Source: CAZQEZ01 sp964592475
GTDB taxonomy: Bacteria; Bacteroidota; Bacteroidia; Cytophagales; Cyclobacteriaceae
Reading direction: 5' to 3'
Assembly: GCA_964592475.1 (NCBI GenBank)
Contig: CAZQEZ010000069.1
Span: 1-23,263 of the forward strand
DNA length: 23,263 bases
Shown: positions 1 to 8,213 of the stretch, piece after piece
Layout: each line of letters starts with the position of its first letter
How positions within the stretch are numbered: the first letter of the stretch is position 1
The notes under the pieces: generated by a model
Told to the model about the DNA's origin: nothing
Seen by the model: the letters and a program-made list of their open reading frames with translations, nothing else
Databases searched by the model: none
Made by a program: the position numbers and the translations under genes

Positions 1-252
1 ATAATACAATAACAAACAATAAGTTGAAATTCAACTATCCACACAATTTCACATATAACCCAAAATTATAATGTAATTAATTGTTGCTGGATGTGAGATA
101 TAAGAACGGAAAAGATATATTTGAATTTTTGCCTTAAAAGCTAAATAGAGATACTTGTAAAACCTGTGATTTTTAGATTTTAAATTTATCTTTGAGCTTA
201 TTTTATTTACACCTTAATAAAAAATTCATACTTAATATTATATTTTCATCTC
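1..252. other. AT-rich intergenic leader without a recognisable gene
   Basis: I see no convincing coding frame, RNA gene or repeat here. The stretch is strongly AT-rich and leads into crcB. I looked for a fluoride riboswitch, which precedes crcB in many bacteria, and found neither its conserved GG-rich core nor a matching pseudoknot. No clean TAnnTTTG box lies at a sensible distance from the crcB start, so the promoter is not placed. Confidence 0.6.
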
Positions 253-630
253 ATGAAAACTATTCTGTTTATTGGTATTGGTGGATTTTTGGGAAGCATT
301 TCCCGCTATGCCCTTCATAAATTACTTACAAGCTATTTTCCGGGTTTTTTTCCCTTAGGTACTTTAGCTGCAAACTTAATTGGTTGTTTATTGATCGGAA
401 TGATTTATGGTATTGCAACAAGTCAAAACTATTTGTCGCATGAGATGCGGATGTTACTTGCAGTAGGATTCTGTGGCAGTTTCACTACTTTTTCTACTTT
501 TGCTAATGAAAATCTGGCTTTGTTACAATCAAATCAAATAATGATAATGATTGCTTATACTGCCATAAGTTTAACCATAGGTATTTTTATGGTTTTTGTG
601 GGTATAAAAATTGCTAATAGCCTTTTATAG
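253..630 (+). CDS. crcB: Fluoride efflux protein CrcB (Fluc channel)
   Basis: This encodes a 125-residue, very hydrophobic protein with about four membrane helices, the usual size of a Fluc/CrcB subunit. Family motifs are all present: GGFLGSISRY (residues 10-19), GTLAANLIG with the conserved Asn41 (36-44), and GFCGSFTTFSTF (72-83), which holds the Phe box and TTFSTF core. Known family members form dual-topology dimers in the inner membrane that export fluoride. It stands alone on the plus strand, and its last bases overlap the end of the convergent reductase gene by six bases. No fluoride riboswitch is visible upstream. The family assignment is secure; the function is taken from the family. 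Confidence 0.95.
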   Translation: MKTILFIGIGGFLGSISRYALHKLLTSYFPGFFPLGTLAANLIGCLLIGMIYGIATSQNYLSHEMRMLLAVGFCGSFTTFSTFANENLALLQSNQIMIMIAYTAISLTIGIFMVFVGIKIANSLL

Positions 631-1470
631 ATATTCCTTTACATATTTTCTTAAACTTTCTTGCCAAGTCGGAATTTCATAATTTAATGTAGAAGCTAAT
701 TTTTCGTTGCTCATCGCAGAAAAAAGCGGCCTATCCGCTTTTGTTTCAAAAGAACTCATGGGTACCGGTATAACTACATTACTTTTTTTTGAAACCTTCA
801 AAAAAGTGCGCGCCAATTCAAATCTTGAGGCATAGTCGCTATTGGTCAAATGATAAAGACCTTGTAAATCCGCTTCAAGACTTTTAAATGTGATAGCTAC
901 GATATCAAAAGTAAAGGTAGGAACCGAAGCTTCATCACTACTTATTTTCAGCACCTCGTTTTTACTGGCCCATTGGCTTAGTTTATATAAAAAATTTTGC
1001 TGGCCAGCACCTATCACCCAACTTAAGCGAAATATCAAATGATGATTTTTTTGAAGTACATACTGCTCACCCTGCAATTTACTATGGCCATAAACATTTA
1101 AAGGCCGAGGACTATCTTGCTCATCATAAAGGTTATGTTTTTTTCCATCAAATACATAGTCTGAGCTAAAATGTACTAGCTTAGCTTCACTGCTTTTGCA
1201 AATTCCTGCTAATTTTCCAGGCGCTATAGCATTTACTAAAACTGCTGTTTCTTTATCTTCTTCAGCATTATCTACAGCATTGTAAGCGGCACAATTAATT
1301 ACAAATTTTGGACGATAACTACTCAAAAGGTCTTCCATAGCCTGTATATTAGTTATGTCACTTTCATGCTCCTCAGGAGCCAAATGTTCTATATTATTGC
1401 TAGTGCAGTATTTTACAAATTCTTTCCCTAATTGACCTCCTCCCCCTAAAATAAGATGCTTAGCTTTCAT
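625..1470 (-). CDS. RmlD-like NAD(P)-dependent sugar-nucleotide reductase (SDR)
   Basis: This 281-residue extended short-chain dehydrogenase has the N-terminal dinucleotide-binding motif GGGGQLG (residues 9-15), the FSSDYVFDG segment (101-109) and the catalytic pair Tyr127/Lys131 in YGHSK. These are typical of RmlD/RfbD, which reduces dTDP-4-dehydrorhamnose to dTDP-rhamnose. No other rhamnose-pathway gene (rmlA, rmlB, rmlC) lies nearby, so rhamnose synthesis is not supported by context and a related 4-keto-sugar reductase is possible. Its start overlaps the end of the upstream saccharopine-dehydrogenase-like gene by 11 bases, which suggests translational coupling in a two-gene minus-strand operon. 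Confidence 0.85.
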   Translation of the reverse strand: MKAKHLILGGGGQLGKEFVKYCTSNNIEHLAPEEHESDITNIQAMEDLLSSYRPKFVINCAAYNAVDNAEEDKETAVLVNAIAPGKLAGICKSSEAKLVHFSSDYVFDGKKHNLYDEQDSPRPLNVYGHSKLQGEQYVLQKNHHLIFRLSWVIGAGQQNFLYKLSQWASKNEVLKISSDEASVPTFTFDIVAITFKSLEADLQGLYHLTNSDYASRFELARTFLKVSKKSNVVIPVPMSSFETKADRPLFSAMSNEKLASTLNYEIPTWQESLRKYVKEYL

Positions 1471-2578
1471 AATTCTTGTTTGTTTTGAAGACTATGTTTC
1501 TGTTGTTTAAATAATCAAGTATAAATTTAAAGGCTTTTTCATCAGCTCCGATGTACTCGGGGGGGCAAATTCCCTTGCTGGCAAATCCTCCTGATATCAA
1601 TAAATTGGCTGCTGCTGTGCAAGTATATCCAGTAGTTCGTGCCATGGAGAGTAATTGTGATTGCTTGTCATATCTGTCAATCATAAAGTAATCGTGAGTT
1701 ACACTTCTATTGGCTTCCTTGCCCTGTATTTTTATGGCAAGCACACTTAAATCCTCATCACCCGGTTTAATTTTCCATTGTTTAAAAAGTAATTCACTGG
1801 TAAAATCTAAAGGCTTTAATGAAGTATTATTCACGGTAATGGCTTGTTCCGAAAAAAAACCTGATTTTTTTAGCATTTCCAGGTATTGAGTTGTACCGGG
1901 ATATCGCATAGTTTTTTCCAGTAATTCGGGTACCGGTATGGTTTTTAATAAAGTACGGAGGCCATCGGTATTGAAAGCTTCAAGGGTGCCTAATCCAGGA
2001 ATCTCGATAAACTCCAATTCACTCAAAGCTTCTTTAGTAACCATTTTTCCATTTTCAATTACTCTCGCCGGACGGGTGTATTCCTCAATTACATCAATAG
2101 GACTAAATACTGCTTTGTATTGAAATGGCCAGCTCCGTTCAACAGGAAGTCCTGCCACATAACAACGGAAACTGTCTACTTGCATACGTGCATGGTGATA
2201 CCCTAATACCAGATTTCCTAAACCTGGAGCAAGCCCACAGTCAACAATGGCTGTTACATCATTTTGCTTGGCTATTTGATCCAATAAAAAAGGATCTTCC
2301 GGGAAAAAAGAAATATCTACCACGTTTTTTCCAGCCAAAATCACTTTTTCCAGTATTTTGAAGCCCGTGAAGCCTGGTACAGCTGTGATCACTAAATTAT
2401 ATTCGTCTAATATTTTCTGAGTATTTTCTTTTAGCAGATTGACTTTTACAAATTGAATAGGTTCAGGAAGATCGCGGTCAGAAATATCAAGTACTGTAAC
2501 TGAATGATCTTTGCAAAGGTCCAAGGCCATTGCGGTTCCTACATTTCCACCGCCAATTACAGCTATTTTTGTCATCAT
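1460..2578 (-). CDS. Saccharopine dehydrogenase / lysine 6-dehydrogenase-like oxidoreductase
   Basis: This 372-residue protein opens with a Rossmann motif, GGGNVG (residues 9-14), followed by a short N-terminal NAD(P) domain. The longer C-terminal domain, with ...DCGLAPGLGN... and the GTLEAFNTDGL segment, is typical of the saccharopine dehydrogenase/LYS9/Lys-DH group. Members act on the epsilon-amino group of lysine or on saccharopine; the exact substrate here is not readable. Two tandem ATG codons open the frame. A TATATTTG box lies just upstream, and the gene runs directly into the RmlD-like gene. It is likely part of lysine or amino-acid catabolism, although its neighbour does not obviously belong to that pathway. 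Confidence 0.85.
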   Translation of the reverse strand: MMTKIAVIGGGNVGTAMALDLCKDHSVTVLDISDRDLPEPIQFVKVNLLKENTQKILDEYNLVITAVPGFTGFKILEKVILAGKNVVDISFFPEDPFLLDQIAKQNDVTAIVDCGLAPGLGNLVLGYHHARMQVDSFRCYVAGLPVERSWPFQYKAVFSPIDVIEEYTRPARVIENGKMVTKEALSELEFIEIPGLGTLEAFNTDGLRTLLKTIPVPELLEKTMRYPGTTQYLEMLKKSGFFSEQAITVNNTSLKPLDFTSELLFKQWKIKPGDEDLSVLAIKIQGKEANRSVTHDYFMIDRYDKQSQLLSMARTTGYTCTAAANLLISGGFASKGICPPEYIGADEKAFKFILDYLNNRNIVFKTNKNYES

Positions 2579-2598
2579 GACATTTTAATTTTATAAGC

Positions 2599-2606
2599 CA
2601 AATATA
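2599..2606 (-). promoter_or_regulatory. Putative Bacteroidota -7 promoter element
   Basis: On the minus strand the sequence reads TATATTTG, an exact match to the Bacteroidota -7 consensus TAnnTTTG. A TTG lies 16 bases further upstream, slightly close for a -33 element. It would start transcription about 15 bases before the saccharopine-dehydrogenase-like gene. This is a sequence match only. Confidence 0.5.
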
Positions 2607-2660
2607 ATAACCTTTTTATTTTCAATGAAATATATTTGAAAAATAAGCTAACCTGGTATT

Positions 2661-3596
2661 TTAAAAATTGACAATTAATTTGCCTTTTGATTGTCCATTC
2701 TGTAAAATACTGTGGGCTTCAATGATATCTTCTGGTCTAAAACTTTTGTCTATGTAGGGCTTTATTATTCCATCATCCGTAGCTTTAGCTAAAAAGTCCA
2801 GATCCTCTCTTTTGTTTTTTACCATCATTGATTGATAGGCAGGTTTACCAAAAAGGTGTTTTAGTTTTATTGCCGGATTTGGATTAAGACTTACAAAAGC
2901 TCCTTTATTTTTAGTTATTTTTTTTGCCTTTTTGTATACATCACCCCCGTTTACATAAACCTGTAAGAATATATCATAATCTTGATTACCGGAAAACACA
3001 TCTTGCTGATCATAAGCAATAAAATGGTGGGCTCCTTGTTCTTTGCAATAAGAGCGATTTCTAGAATTACTTATCGCGGTAACTTCAGCTTCAAAATAAT
3101 TGGCCAATTGAATAGCTGCTGTGCCTACACCTCCTGAGGCTCCGTAAATGGCCACTTTTGATCCTTTAGTTATATTAGCTTTATCTCTCAGTGCCTGCAA
3201 TGCTGTAAGGTAAGCACAGCCTAACGTGCTAGCTGTAGCATGAGATATTTTATCTGGTTTGAGTGCCAAATAGTTAATAGGAATGTTTACTAATGATGCC
3301 GATATTCCATTGGTTACATCCTCTAAATATCCGAATACCTCATCACCTTCATTAAAAGATCGACTACCAGCCGGTAGTTTTTCTATTACACCAGAAAAGT
3401 CGGCACCTGTCAGTTTAGGAAAGTTTGTACCACTAAATATCTTCAATGCGCCAACTCTTATCGCAATATCTCTGGGGTTTAAGGCCATGGCATGCATTTT
3501 GACCAATGCATGGCCTTTCTTTACTTCAGGATTTGACAATTCTGCTACTTCTAGCACATTAGAGTTTCCATATTTGTTGTAAAATATAGCTTTCAT
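2661..3596 (-). CDS. Zinc-less MDR-family NADP-dependent quinone oxidoreductase / alcohol dehydrogenase
   Basis: This 311-residue medium-chain dehydrogenase/reductase has the N-terminal GroES-like half (NPRDIAIRVGA, TGADFSGVIEKLPAG) and a Rossmann half with YGASGGVGTAAIQLA (151-165). The length and the absence of the Cys/His ligands for catalytic and structural zinc place it with quinone oxidoreductases and reticulon-4-interacting-like reductases rather than classic zinc alcohol dehydrogenases. The probable reaction is NADPH-dependent reduction of a quinone or activated double bond. It starts 55 bases after the MFS transporter gene and may be co-transcribed with it. The substrate is unknown. 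Confidence 0.88.
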   Translation of the reverse strand: MKAIFYNKYGNSNVLEVAELSNPEVKKGHALVKMHAMALNPRDIAIRVGALKIFSGTNFPKLTGADFSGVIEKLPAGSRSFNEGDEVFGYLEDVTNGISASLVNIPINYLALKPDKISHATASTLGCAYLTALQALRDKANITKGSKVAIYGASGGVGTAAIQLANYFEAEVTAISNSRNRSYCKEQGAHHFIAYDQQDVFSGNQDYDIFLQVYVNGGDVYKKAKKITKNKGAFVSLNPNPAIKLKHLFGKPAYQSMMVKNKREDLDFLAKATDDGIIKPYIDKSFRPEDIIEAHSILQNGQSKGKLIVNF

Positions 3597-3651
3597 AAGA
3601 AAAAGTTATGGATTTTCACATTTGCTAAAACTGCCCGGGTTTCATAATTGT

Positions 3652-4941
3652 TTAGCTTAATTGCTTATTGAGTGGGCCACCTTTTTTGCTCATAAAGCCA
3701 TACAGGGCTACTACTGCAAAACATGAAAGAGGCACAAAAAAAGCAAGGTGAATACTTTCTAATTGAGTGGAAACCAAACCTTGAATTGCTGTCAATACTG
3801 CCCCTCCCAGTATCGCCATAATTAAACCAGAACCTGCAATTTTACTATCTTTACCCAGGCCATGCATAGCTAGTCCGTAGATAGTGGGAAACATCAATGA
3901 CATGAAAGCTGAAATAGATATCAACGCGTACACGGCAATAAGGCCATTGCCATATATTACCACTAATGAACTTATGATAGCCAAAATTGCCGCACCCGTA
4001 AGCAAAATCCCGGGCCGGATATATTTCATCAAGGCCGTAGCAATAAATCTGGAAATTGTAAAAGCAACCAGCGAATAAACATAATAATCGGCTGCCGTAT
4101 CTTCTTCAAGATTTAATTCTTGCATTACATAACGGATAGTATAAGACCAAACACCTATTTGGGCACCTACATAAAAGAATTGAGCCACTACTCCCCAGGA
4201 ATAGTGAGGAATTTTCATGAGCCGCTTTAACGTTGGCAGCAAATTTATTTTCGTGTCTTCATCAGACATTTTGGGCATTTTAGTAAATGCTATTAATAAC
4301 CCAATGCCCACCAATAGTACTCCAATACCTACATATGTCATGGTTACCGCGTCAATTTCTACCGTCTGAATTGCTCTTAACTCTTCTGCCGACATTAGCT
4401 TTCTTTCTGCTTCACCGGCTACATTAAGTTTTGACAAGATAAATACTTTACTGAGGAGAATACCAGCAATAGATCCTATAGGATTAAAAGATTGAGCTAA
4501 ATTTAGCCTGCGAGTTGCTGAGGATTCGGGGCCCATCGCTAAAATGTAGGGGTTGGCCGCGGTTTCTAAAATGGAACAGCCACTTGCCAAAACATAAAGG
4601 GCTACCAAAAAGAAGGCATAGCTTTGGGCGTTACCCGCGGGTAAAAATAGTAAGCATCCGGCAATATAGAAAAATAAACCTAACAGCACTCCGGATTTAT
4701 AAGTAAATCTTTTGATAAAAACTGCCGCGGGTAAAGCTAAGCAAAAATAAGCCCCATAAAAAGCCATTTGTATGAATGACGTTTGAAAGTCATTCATGCT
4801 TTTTATTTTTTTAAAAGCGGCCAATAAAGTATCAGTAAGGTTATTGGCTAGCCCCCACATGAAAAACAAAATAGTGATCAGTATGAAAGGCCAGAGCGGA
4901 GTCTTGTTTTTTGGGTGTGCGGAAGAAATTGTATCTGCCAT
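3652..4941 (-). CDS. Sugar MFS transporter, FucP (L-fucose:H+ symporter) family
   Basis: This encodes a 429-residue integral membrane protein with about 12 hydrophobic segments. It carries features of the FucP/GluP branch of the major facilitator superfamily: an N-terminal FFMWGLANNLTDTLL motif, ASGCSILETAANPYILAMG with the NPY element, and RRLNLAQSFNPIGSIAG in helices 4-5. Family members import L-fucose, glucose, galactose or N-acetylglucosamine with protons across the inner membrane. The sugar cannot be assigned from sequence, and no sugar-catabolic gene lies next to it except the MDR oxidoreductase downstream. An imperfect box (AATATTTG) sits about 30 bases before the start on the minus strand. 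Confidence 0.9.
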   Translation of the reverse strand: MADTISSAHPKNKTPLWPFILITILFFMWGLANNLTDTLLAAFKKIKSMNDFQTSFIQMAFYGAYFCLALPAAVFIKRFTYKSGVLLGLFFYIAGCLLFLPAGNAQSYAFFLVALYVLASGCSILETAANPYILAMGPESSATRRLNLAQSFNPIGSIAGILLSKVFILSKLNVAGEAERKLMSAEELRAIQTVEIDAVTMTYVGIGVLLVGIGLLIAFTKMPKMSDEDTKINLLPTLKRLMKIPHYSWGVVAQFFYVGAQIGVWSYTIRYVMQELNLEEDTAADYYVYSLVAFTISRFIATALMKYIRPGILLTGAAILAIISSLVVIYGNGLIAVYALISISAFMSLMFPTIYGLAMHGLGKDSKIAGSGLIMAILGGAVLTAIQGLVSTQLESIHLAFFVPLSCFAVVALYGFMSKKGGPLNKQLS

Positions 4942-5512
4942 TATTTTTTTTCCATTAAATTTTGGGCAATATTAACAAATATTTTTTAAATCTTTTGCCG
5001 CGTATTTACTCATTGATTATTGAAAACACAAAGAGCACATCAAATTTTAGAAGAATACATGTATTTATTAATTAAATTACGGCTTTATAAGATTTATCGT
5101 GGAATATGCTTATTAGTAAATACAAGAAGACTGAAATAATATTAAAATATTTCAATTTCATATATTTTAGCCTTTTACTATTCTGAAGCTAAAGTAGGGA
5201 TTGAATTAGATGGAAGTGTTCATAAAGTATCAAATCAAAAATCATAAGATTAAATCTGTTGAAAAGCAGGTGTTTGGCCCTAAATTCGAGAACACGCGAT
5301 CACCTGAAACGGTCCGGAACGAAAGAAACCAATACCTCATACGCAGGTCAAAAATTAATGAGACCCAAGGCAAAGAACAGAAGACCTTAAGATATTTGAT
5401 TGTAATAATAAAATAATAAATTAATATGCAGTATTTTTGTGACTTCTGCATTTTTTTGTGAAACAATTTTGGATACACATCCTTATAACCATTGTAAACT
5501 GAACTTGATATT
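4942..5512. other. 571-base intergenic region, mostly non-coding
   Basis: Apart from the DUF559-like relic in the middle, I see no gene here. Short open frames around 5210-5416 (plus) and 5242-5535 (minus) have no recognisable motif and composition unlike their neighbours, so I do not call them. The region separates divergently transcribed genes and should hold both promoters, but no exact TAnnTTTG box is placed well for the desaturase. Confidence 0.5.
5161..5244 (+). pseudogene. Relic of a DUF559 (VSR-fold endonuclease-like) gene
   Basis: One frame reads through ...FYYSEAKVGIELDGSVHK before stopping at 5245. The pattern FYxxExKxxIELDGxxH is the central conserved strand and active-site region of DUF559 proteins, which are short restriction-endonuclease-like proteins. 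There is no start upstream, the continuation is broken by stops in this frame, and nothing similar is seen in the other frames. I read it as a decayed fragment in the gap between the transporter and desaturase genes. The match comes from my memory of the family pattern and is short. Confidence 0.45.
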
Positions 5513-6295
5513 ATGATTTTGATTGCGTTTTTCATTGGACATTGGTATACATCATTATTTTGCCAAACATTTTTTTTGCATAGATATGCCGCCCATGGTC
5601 AAGTTATTTTGAATAACTTTTGGCGGAAATTTTTTCATGTGTGTACCTATGTATTCCAGGGTGCTTCCTACTTGAGTCCCAGAGCATACGCGGTATTGCA
5701 TCGCATGCATCATGCTTTCAGCGATACTGAGAATGATCCTCACTCGCCACATTACACTGATAATCCATTTAAAATGATGTATAAAACCAAGGAAATATAT
5801 CAGGGATTATATGAACGGAAAATATTGCCCGACGAAAGATTCGAGAAAAACATTCCTGAATGGGATACTCTTGATAAAGTAGGCGATAGCTGGTGGAGCC
5901 GTGTTAGTTTCGGCGTATTATACGTTGCTTTATATGTTATGGCTATTTCGGTATTACAATTGCCAGGTACTCATTGGGCAATGTACGCTTTGCTACCTCT
6001 TCATTTTGCTATTGGACCTTTACAAGGGGCTATCGTGAATTGGTGCGGTCACAAGTATGGTTATTCTAATTTTGATAATCATGATAAATCAAAAAACACG
6101 CTATTTTGGGATATATTTTTAATGGGTGAGTTATTTCAAAATAATCATCATAAATTCCCGGCAAGTTCTAATTTTGCTAAAAGATGGTATGAGTTTGATC
6201 CACTATACCCAATGTTGATAACTTTACATTATTTAGGCATTGCTCGCATAAAGGACTTTAGAAAAAAGAAAAAGAAAGTAGTAGCTAATGTATAA
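5513..6295 (+). CDS. Acyl-CoA / fatty-acid desaturase (delta-9 type)
   Basis: This encodes a 260-residue membrane di-iron desaturase. The three histidine clusters that bind iron are visible: HRYAAH (23-28), HRMHH (63-67) and the C-terminal QNNHH (209-213), with the additional NWCGHKYG element before it. Hydrophobic segments flank the clusters as expected for a four-helix enzyme of the inner membrane. The family introduces a cis double bond into saturated acyl chains and adjusts membrane fluidity. The length suits the short bacterial form. It stands alone and is followed by a hairpin shared with the convergent SUI1 gene. Confidence 0.93.
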   Translation: MILIAFFIGHWYTSLFCQTFFLHRYAAHGQVILNNFWRKFFHVCTYVFQGASYLSPRAYAVLHRMHHAFSDTENDPHSPHYTDNPFKMMYKTKEIYQGLYERKILPDERFEKNIPEWDTLDKVGDSWWSRVSFGVLYVALYVMAISVLQLPGTHWAMYALLPLHFAIGPLQGAIVNWCGHKYGYSNFDNHDKSKNTLFWDIFLMGELFQNNHHKFPASSNFAKRWYEFDPLYPMLITLHYLGIARIKDFRKKKKKVVANV

Positions 6296-6330
6296 GATAC
6301 ATACTGTATTTAGCACGTAAATAATTGAAA

Positions 6331-6350
6331 AACCCCGTGCTTACGGGGTT
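6331..6350. terminator. Bidirectional-type terminator hairpin
   Basis: AACCCCG and CGGGGTT form a perfect 7-bp stem around a six-base loop. On the minus strand the stem is followed by a run of T, so it best serves the SUI1 gene; it lies between convergent genes and may also stop desaturase transcripts. Confidence 0.8.
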
Positions 6351-6380
6351 AAGTTTCTTGTAGATAATCAGTTTTTTCAA

Positions 6381-6728
6381 TCAACCACCCGATTTTTTCG
6401 CCTTGTATCCTTGATCTAATAATATTTGCACTACTTTATTCCGATGATCACCTTGCACTAATATTTCTCCTTCTTTCGCAGAACCACCAACGCCGCATTT
6501 TGACTTTAATAATTTTCCTAAATCTTTCAGATCATCATCTGAACCAACAAAACCGGCTACAAGCGTCACTTGCTTACCTCCTCGGGATTTCTTATCCAGT
6601 ATCACTTTAAGGTTTTGTTGCTGAGGAGGCACAGTTTCTTCTTCCTGTGGTTGATCATATTGATAATCAAAATTAGAATTTGTAGAATAAACTACCCCAT
6701 CTCTTTTCTTTTTATTTTTCTTACTCAT
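6381..6728 (-). CDS. yciH: SUI1/YciH-family translation initiation factor
   Basis: This 115-residue protein has a lysine-rich, low-complexity N-terminus (to about residue 45) followed by the SUI1 fold. The fold contains KQVTLVAGF, the LGKLLKSKCGVGGSAKEGEI core and the GDHRNKVVQILLDQGYKAKKSGG end. The GGSAKEGEI loop is characteristic of eIF1/YciH proteins, which in bacteria are thought to affect start-codon fidelity on the 30S subunit. The basic N-terminal extension is common in Bacteroidota homologues. It lies 76 bases downstream of the GNAT-like gene on the same strand and ends near a strong terminator. Confidence 0.93.
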   Translation of the reverse strand: MSKKNKKKRDGVVYSTNSNFDYQYDQPQEEETVPPQQQNLKVILDKKSRGGKQVTLVAGFVGSDDDLKDLGKLLKSKCGVGGSAKEGEILVQGDHRNKVVQILLDQGYKAKKSGG

Positions 6729-6804
6729 ACTACTTCTAATTAAAAAGTTAAAAATTATTAAATCAATTTTTTTCTCGCCTCTTTCTCATTTCTGAGCCCT
6801 ATTA

Positions 6805-7467
6805 TTAATCCTCAATTTCATCCATCAATTTATTTTCTGCCAATGGATTAAGAAACATTAAATCATCATAACCCTCTATGTGGTCAAAGCCAGCATTTTT
6901 AAAAAAACCTTTTAATTTGAAATAGGCAGCTTCATAATCTTTCGCCATTTTATCCATTTTCATCATGTTAAACCATTCCCTATCTTTATCGATAAGCAAT
7001 AGGTCTCTAAATTGAATAGGATTCATTTTGGCAATTATTAACCCCATTCCGTGCCTGAAGCGATTATAAATATCTTTTAAAATCAAACGACCCAAGCCAT
7101 TACCTCGCCATTCGGGAAGAAGTTCCAGGCGACTGATTATGCATAAATCTGGGAAAATTAGCGGAGTGTAAGTATCGTAATAATCTAAAATATCTTGCTT
7201 AGGCGAATATGAACTGGTATCAAAAGTGGACCTGCCCACCTCGTTTAAAATTTCCTGAGATTCAAATATTTCTTCTGCTATGTATCCACATTCAGCAGCT
7301 AACATCAACTGCACATGAATTATTTCTGTTTTACCAATTTTTTCACAGGCAAAGCCATTTTCATCTTCATTATAAATATCTCCCCTGTAGGTAGTGATAA
7401 ATTTGGTTTCATCAAAAACCCCGGGGTATGAATTAAACTTATATTGTATTTGAAAATAATCTCCCAT
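6805..7467 (-). CDS. GNAT-like N-acetyltransferase of unknown substrate
   Basis: I do not recognise the whole 220-residue protein. The segment ISRLELLPEW followed by RGNGLGRLILKDI (about 111-133) matches motif A of the GNAT fold, including the R/Q-x-x-G-x-G/A acetyl-CoA pyrophosphate loop (RGNGLG at 121-126). The N-terminal half is acidic and has no familiar motif. The protein ends with an acidic tail. No signal peptide or membrane segment is seen, so it should be cytoplasmic. It lies upstream of the SUI1 gene on the same strand. The substrate is unknown, and a non-catalytic GNAT-fold role cannot be excluded. Confidence 0.65.
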   Translation of the reverse strand: MGDYFQIQYKFNSYPGVFDETKFITTYRGDIYNEDENGFACEKIGKTEIIHVQLMLAAECGYIAEEIFESQEILNEVGRSTFDTSSYSPKQDILDYYDTYTPLIFPDLCIISRLELLPEWRGNGLGRLILKDIYNRFRHGMGLIIAKMNPIQFRDLLLIDKDREWFNMMKMDKMAKDYEAAYFKLKGFFKNAGFDHIEGYDDLMFLNPLAENKLMDEIED

Positions 7468-7703
7468 GATCTAAGGTGCAAATGAAGATTTTTTTTAAGT
7501 TAGTTAATTACTTAATAAAATAAAAGTAAACTCGCTAATTTTTAAATCATGTTTAGCAATTTAGTTTACAATCATTATATACGAATGGACTATCGCTATA
7601 AAGGATAACTTACAAATAATTAATTTCAATGCAACAAAATTATTGAAATATTTGAAAATTTAGAGTAACAATTGTGTTTATCTTTCGTCTTGGCTTAAGA
7701 AAT
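7468..7703. other. Divergent intergenic region between GNAT-like and sigma factor genes
   Basis: This 236-base AT-rich spacer must carry promoters in both directions. I find no exact TAnnTTTG box at a sensible distance from either gene and no hairpin. A GTG at 7674 could extend the sigma factor by ten residues (MFIFRLGLRN), but the added residues are not family-like, so I leave them out. Confidence 0.5.
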
Positions 7704-8213
7704 ATGTACCTGGAAGATTTTGAAAATAGGGTTTTACCGGTAAAAAATAAGCTTTACCGTTTTGCACTTCGTTATTTGCTAGATGAGGATGATGCAAAAG
7801 ATATTGTGCAAGAGGTTTTTTTAAGAATATGGAATAAAAAGGAATCGATGCAGGATTATCAAAATATGGAAGCTTGGTGTATGACAATGGTTAAAAATCT
7901 TTGTCTGGACAAGCTTAAATCCAAGCAATACATCGCATCTAAAATGAAGGTAGATGTGGACATTCAATTATATGAACAGTCGCCTTATGAAAATGTAGCA
8001 ATAAATGATACCATGCAAAAGCTTAAAGAATTCATCGCCTTATTACCTGAAAAGCAACGTTTGGTATTTCAGTTGAGAGATATTTCCGGACATAGTTATC
8101 AAGAAATATGTGATATAGCTGCCCTTGATATGAGCCAGGTAAAAGTGTATCTTCACCGGGCCAGAAGGTTTTTAAAAGATAAATTGCAAAATACGGAATC
8201 GTATGGATTATAA
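7704..8213 (+). CDS. ECF-type RNA polymerase sigma-70 factor
   Basis: This is a sigma factor of about 170 residues that contains only regions 2 and 4. Region 2 is represented by ALRYLLDEDDAKDIVQEVFLRIW, and region 4 by LPEKQRLVFQLRDISGHSYQEI followed by the helix-turn-helix MSQVKVYLHRARRFL. It belongs to the extracytoplasmic-function group, which redirects RNA polymerase after release from an anti-sigma factor. I chose the ATG at 7704 rather than the GTG at 7674 because MYLEDFENRV begins close to the usual family N-terminus. Its end overlaps the next gene by 11 bases, so the two are probably translationally coupled. Confidence 0.9.
   Translation: MYLEDFENRVLPVKNKLYRFALRYLLDEDDAKDIVQEVFLRIWNKKESMQDYQNMEAWCMTMVKNLCLDKLKSKQYIASKMKVDVDIQLYEQSPYENVAINDTMQKLKEFIALLPEKQRLVFQLRDISGHSYQEICDIAALDMSQVKVYLHRARRFLKDKLQNTESYGL

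Noticed and set aside
1..252. Possible fluoride riboswitch upstream of crcB
   Set aside because: The conserved GG-rich core and pseudoknot partner are not found; the region is AT-rich without a stable stem.
2125..2361. Plus-strand open frame of 78 codons
   Set aside because: It lies fully inside the well-supported saccharopine-dehydrogenase-like gene on the other strand.
5210..5416. Open frame of 68 codons
   Set aside because: No motif, overlaps the DUF559-like relic in another frame, and composition does not resemble neighbouring genes.
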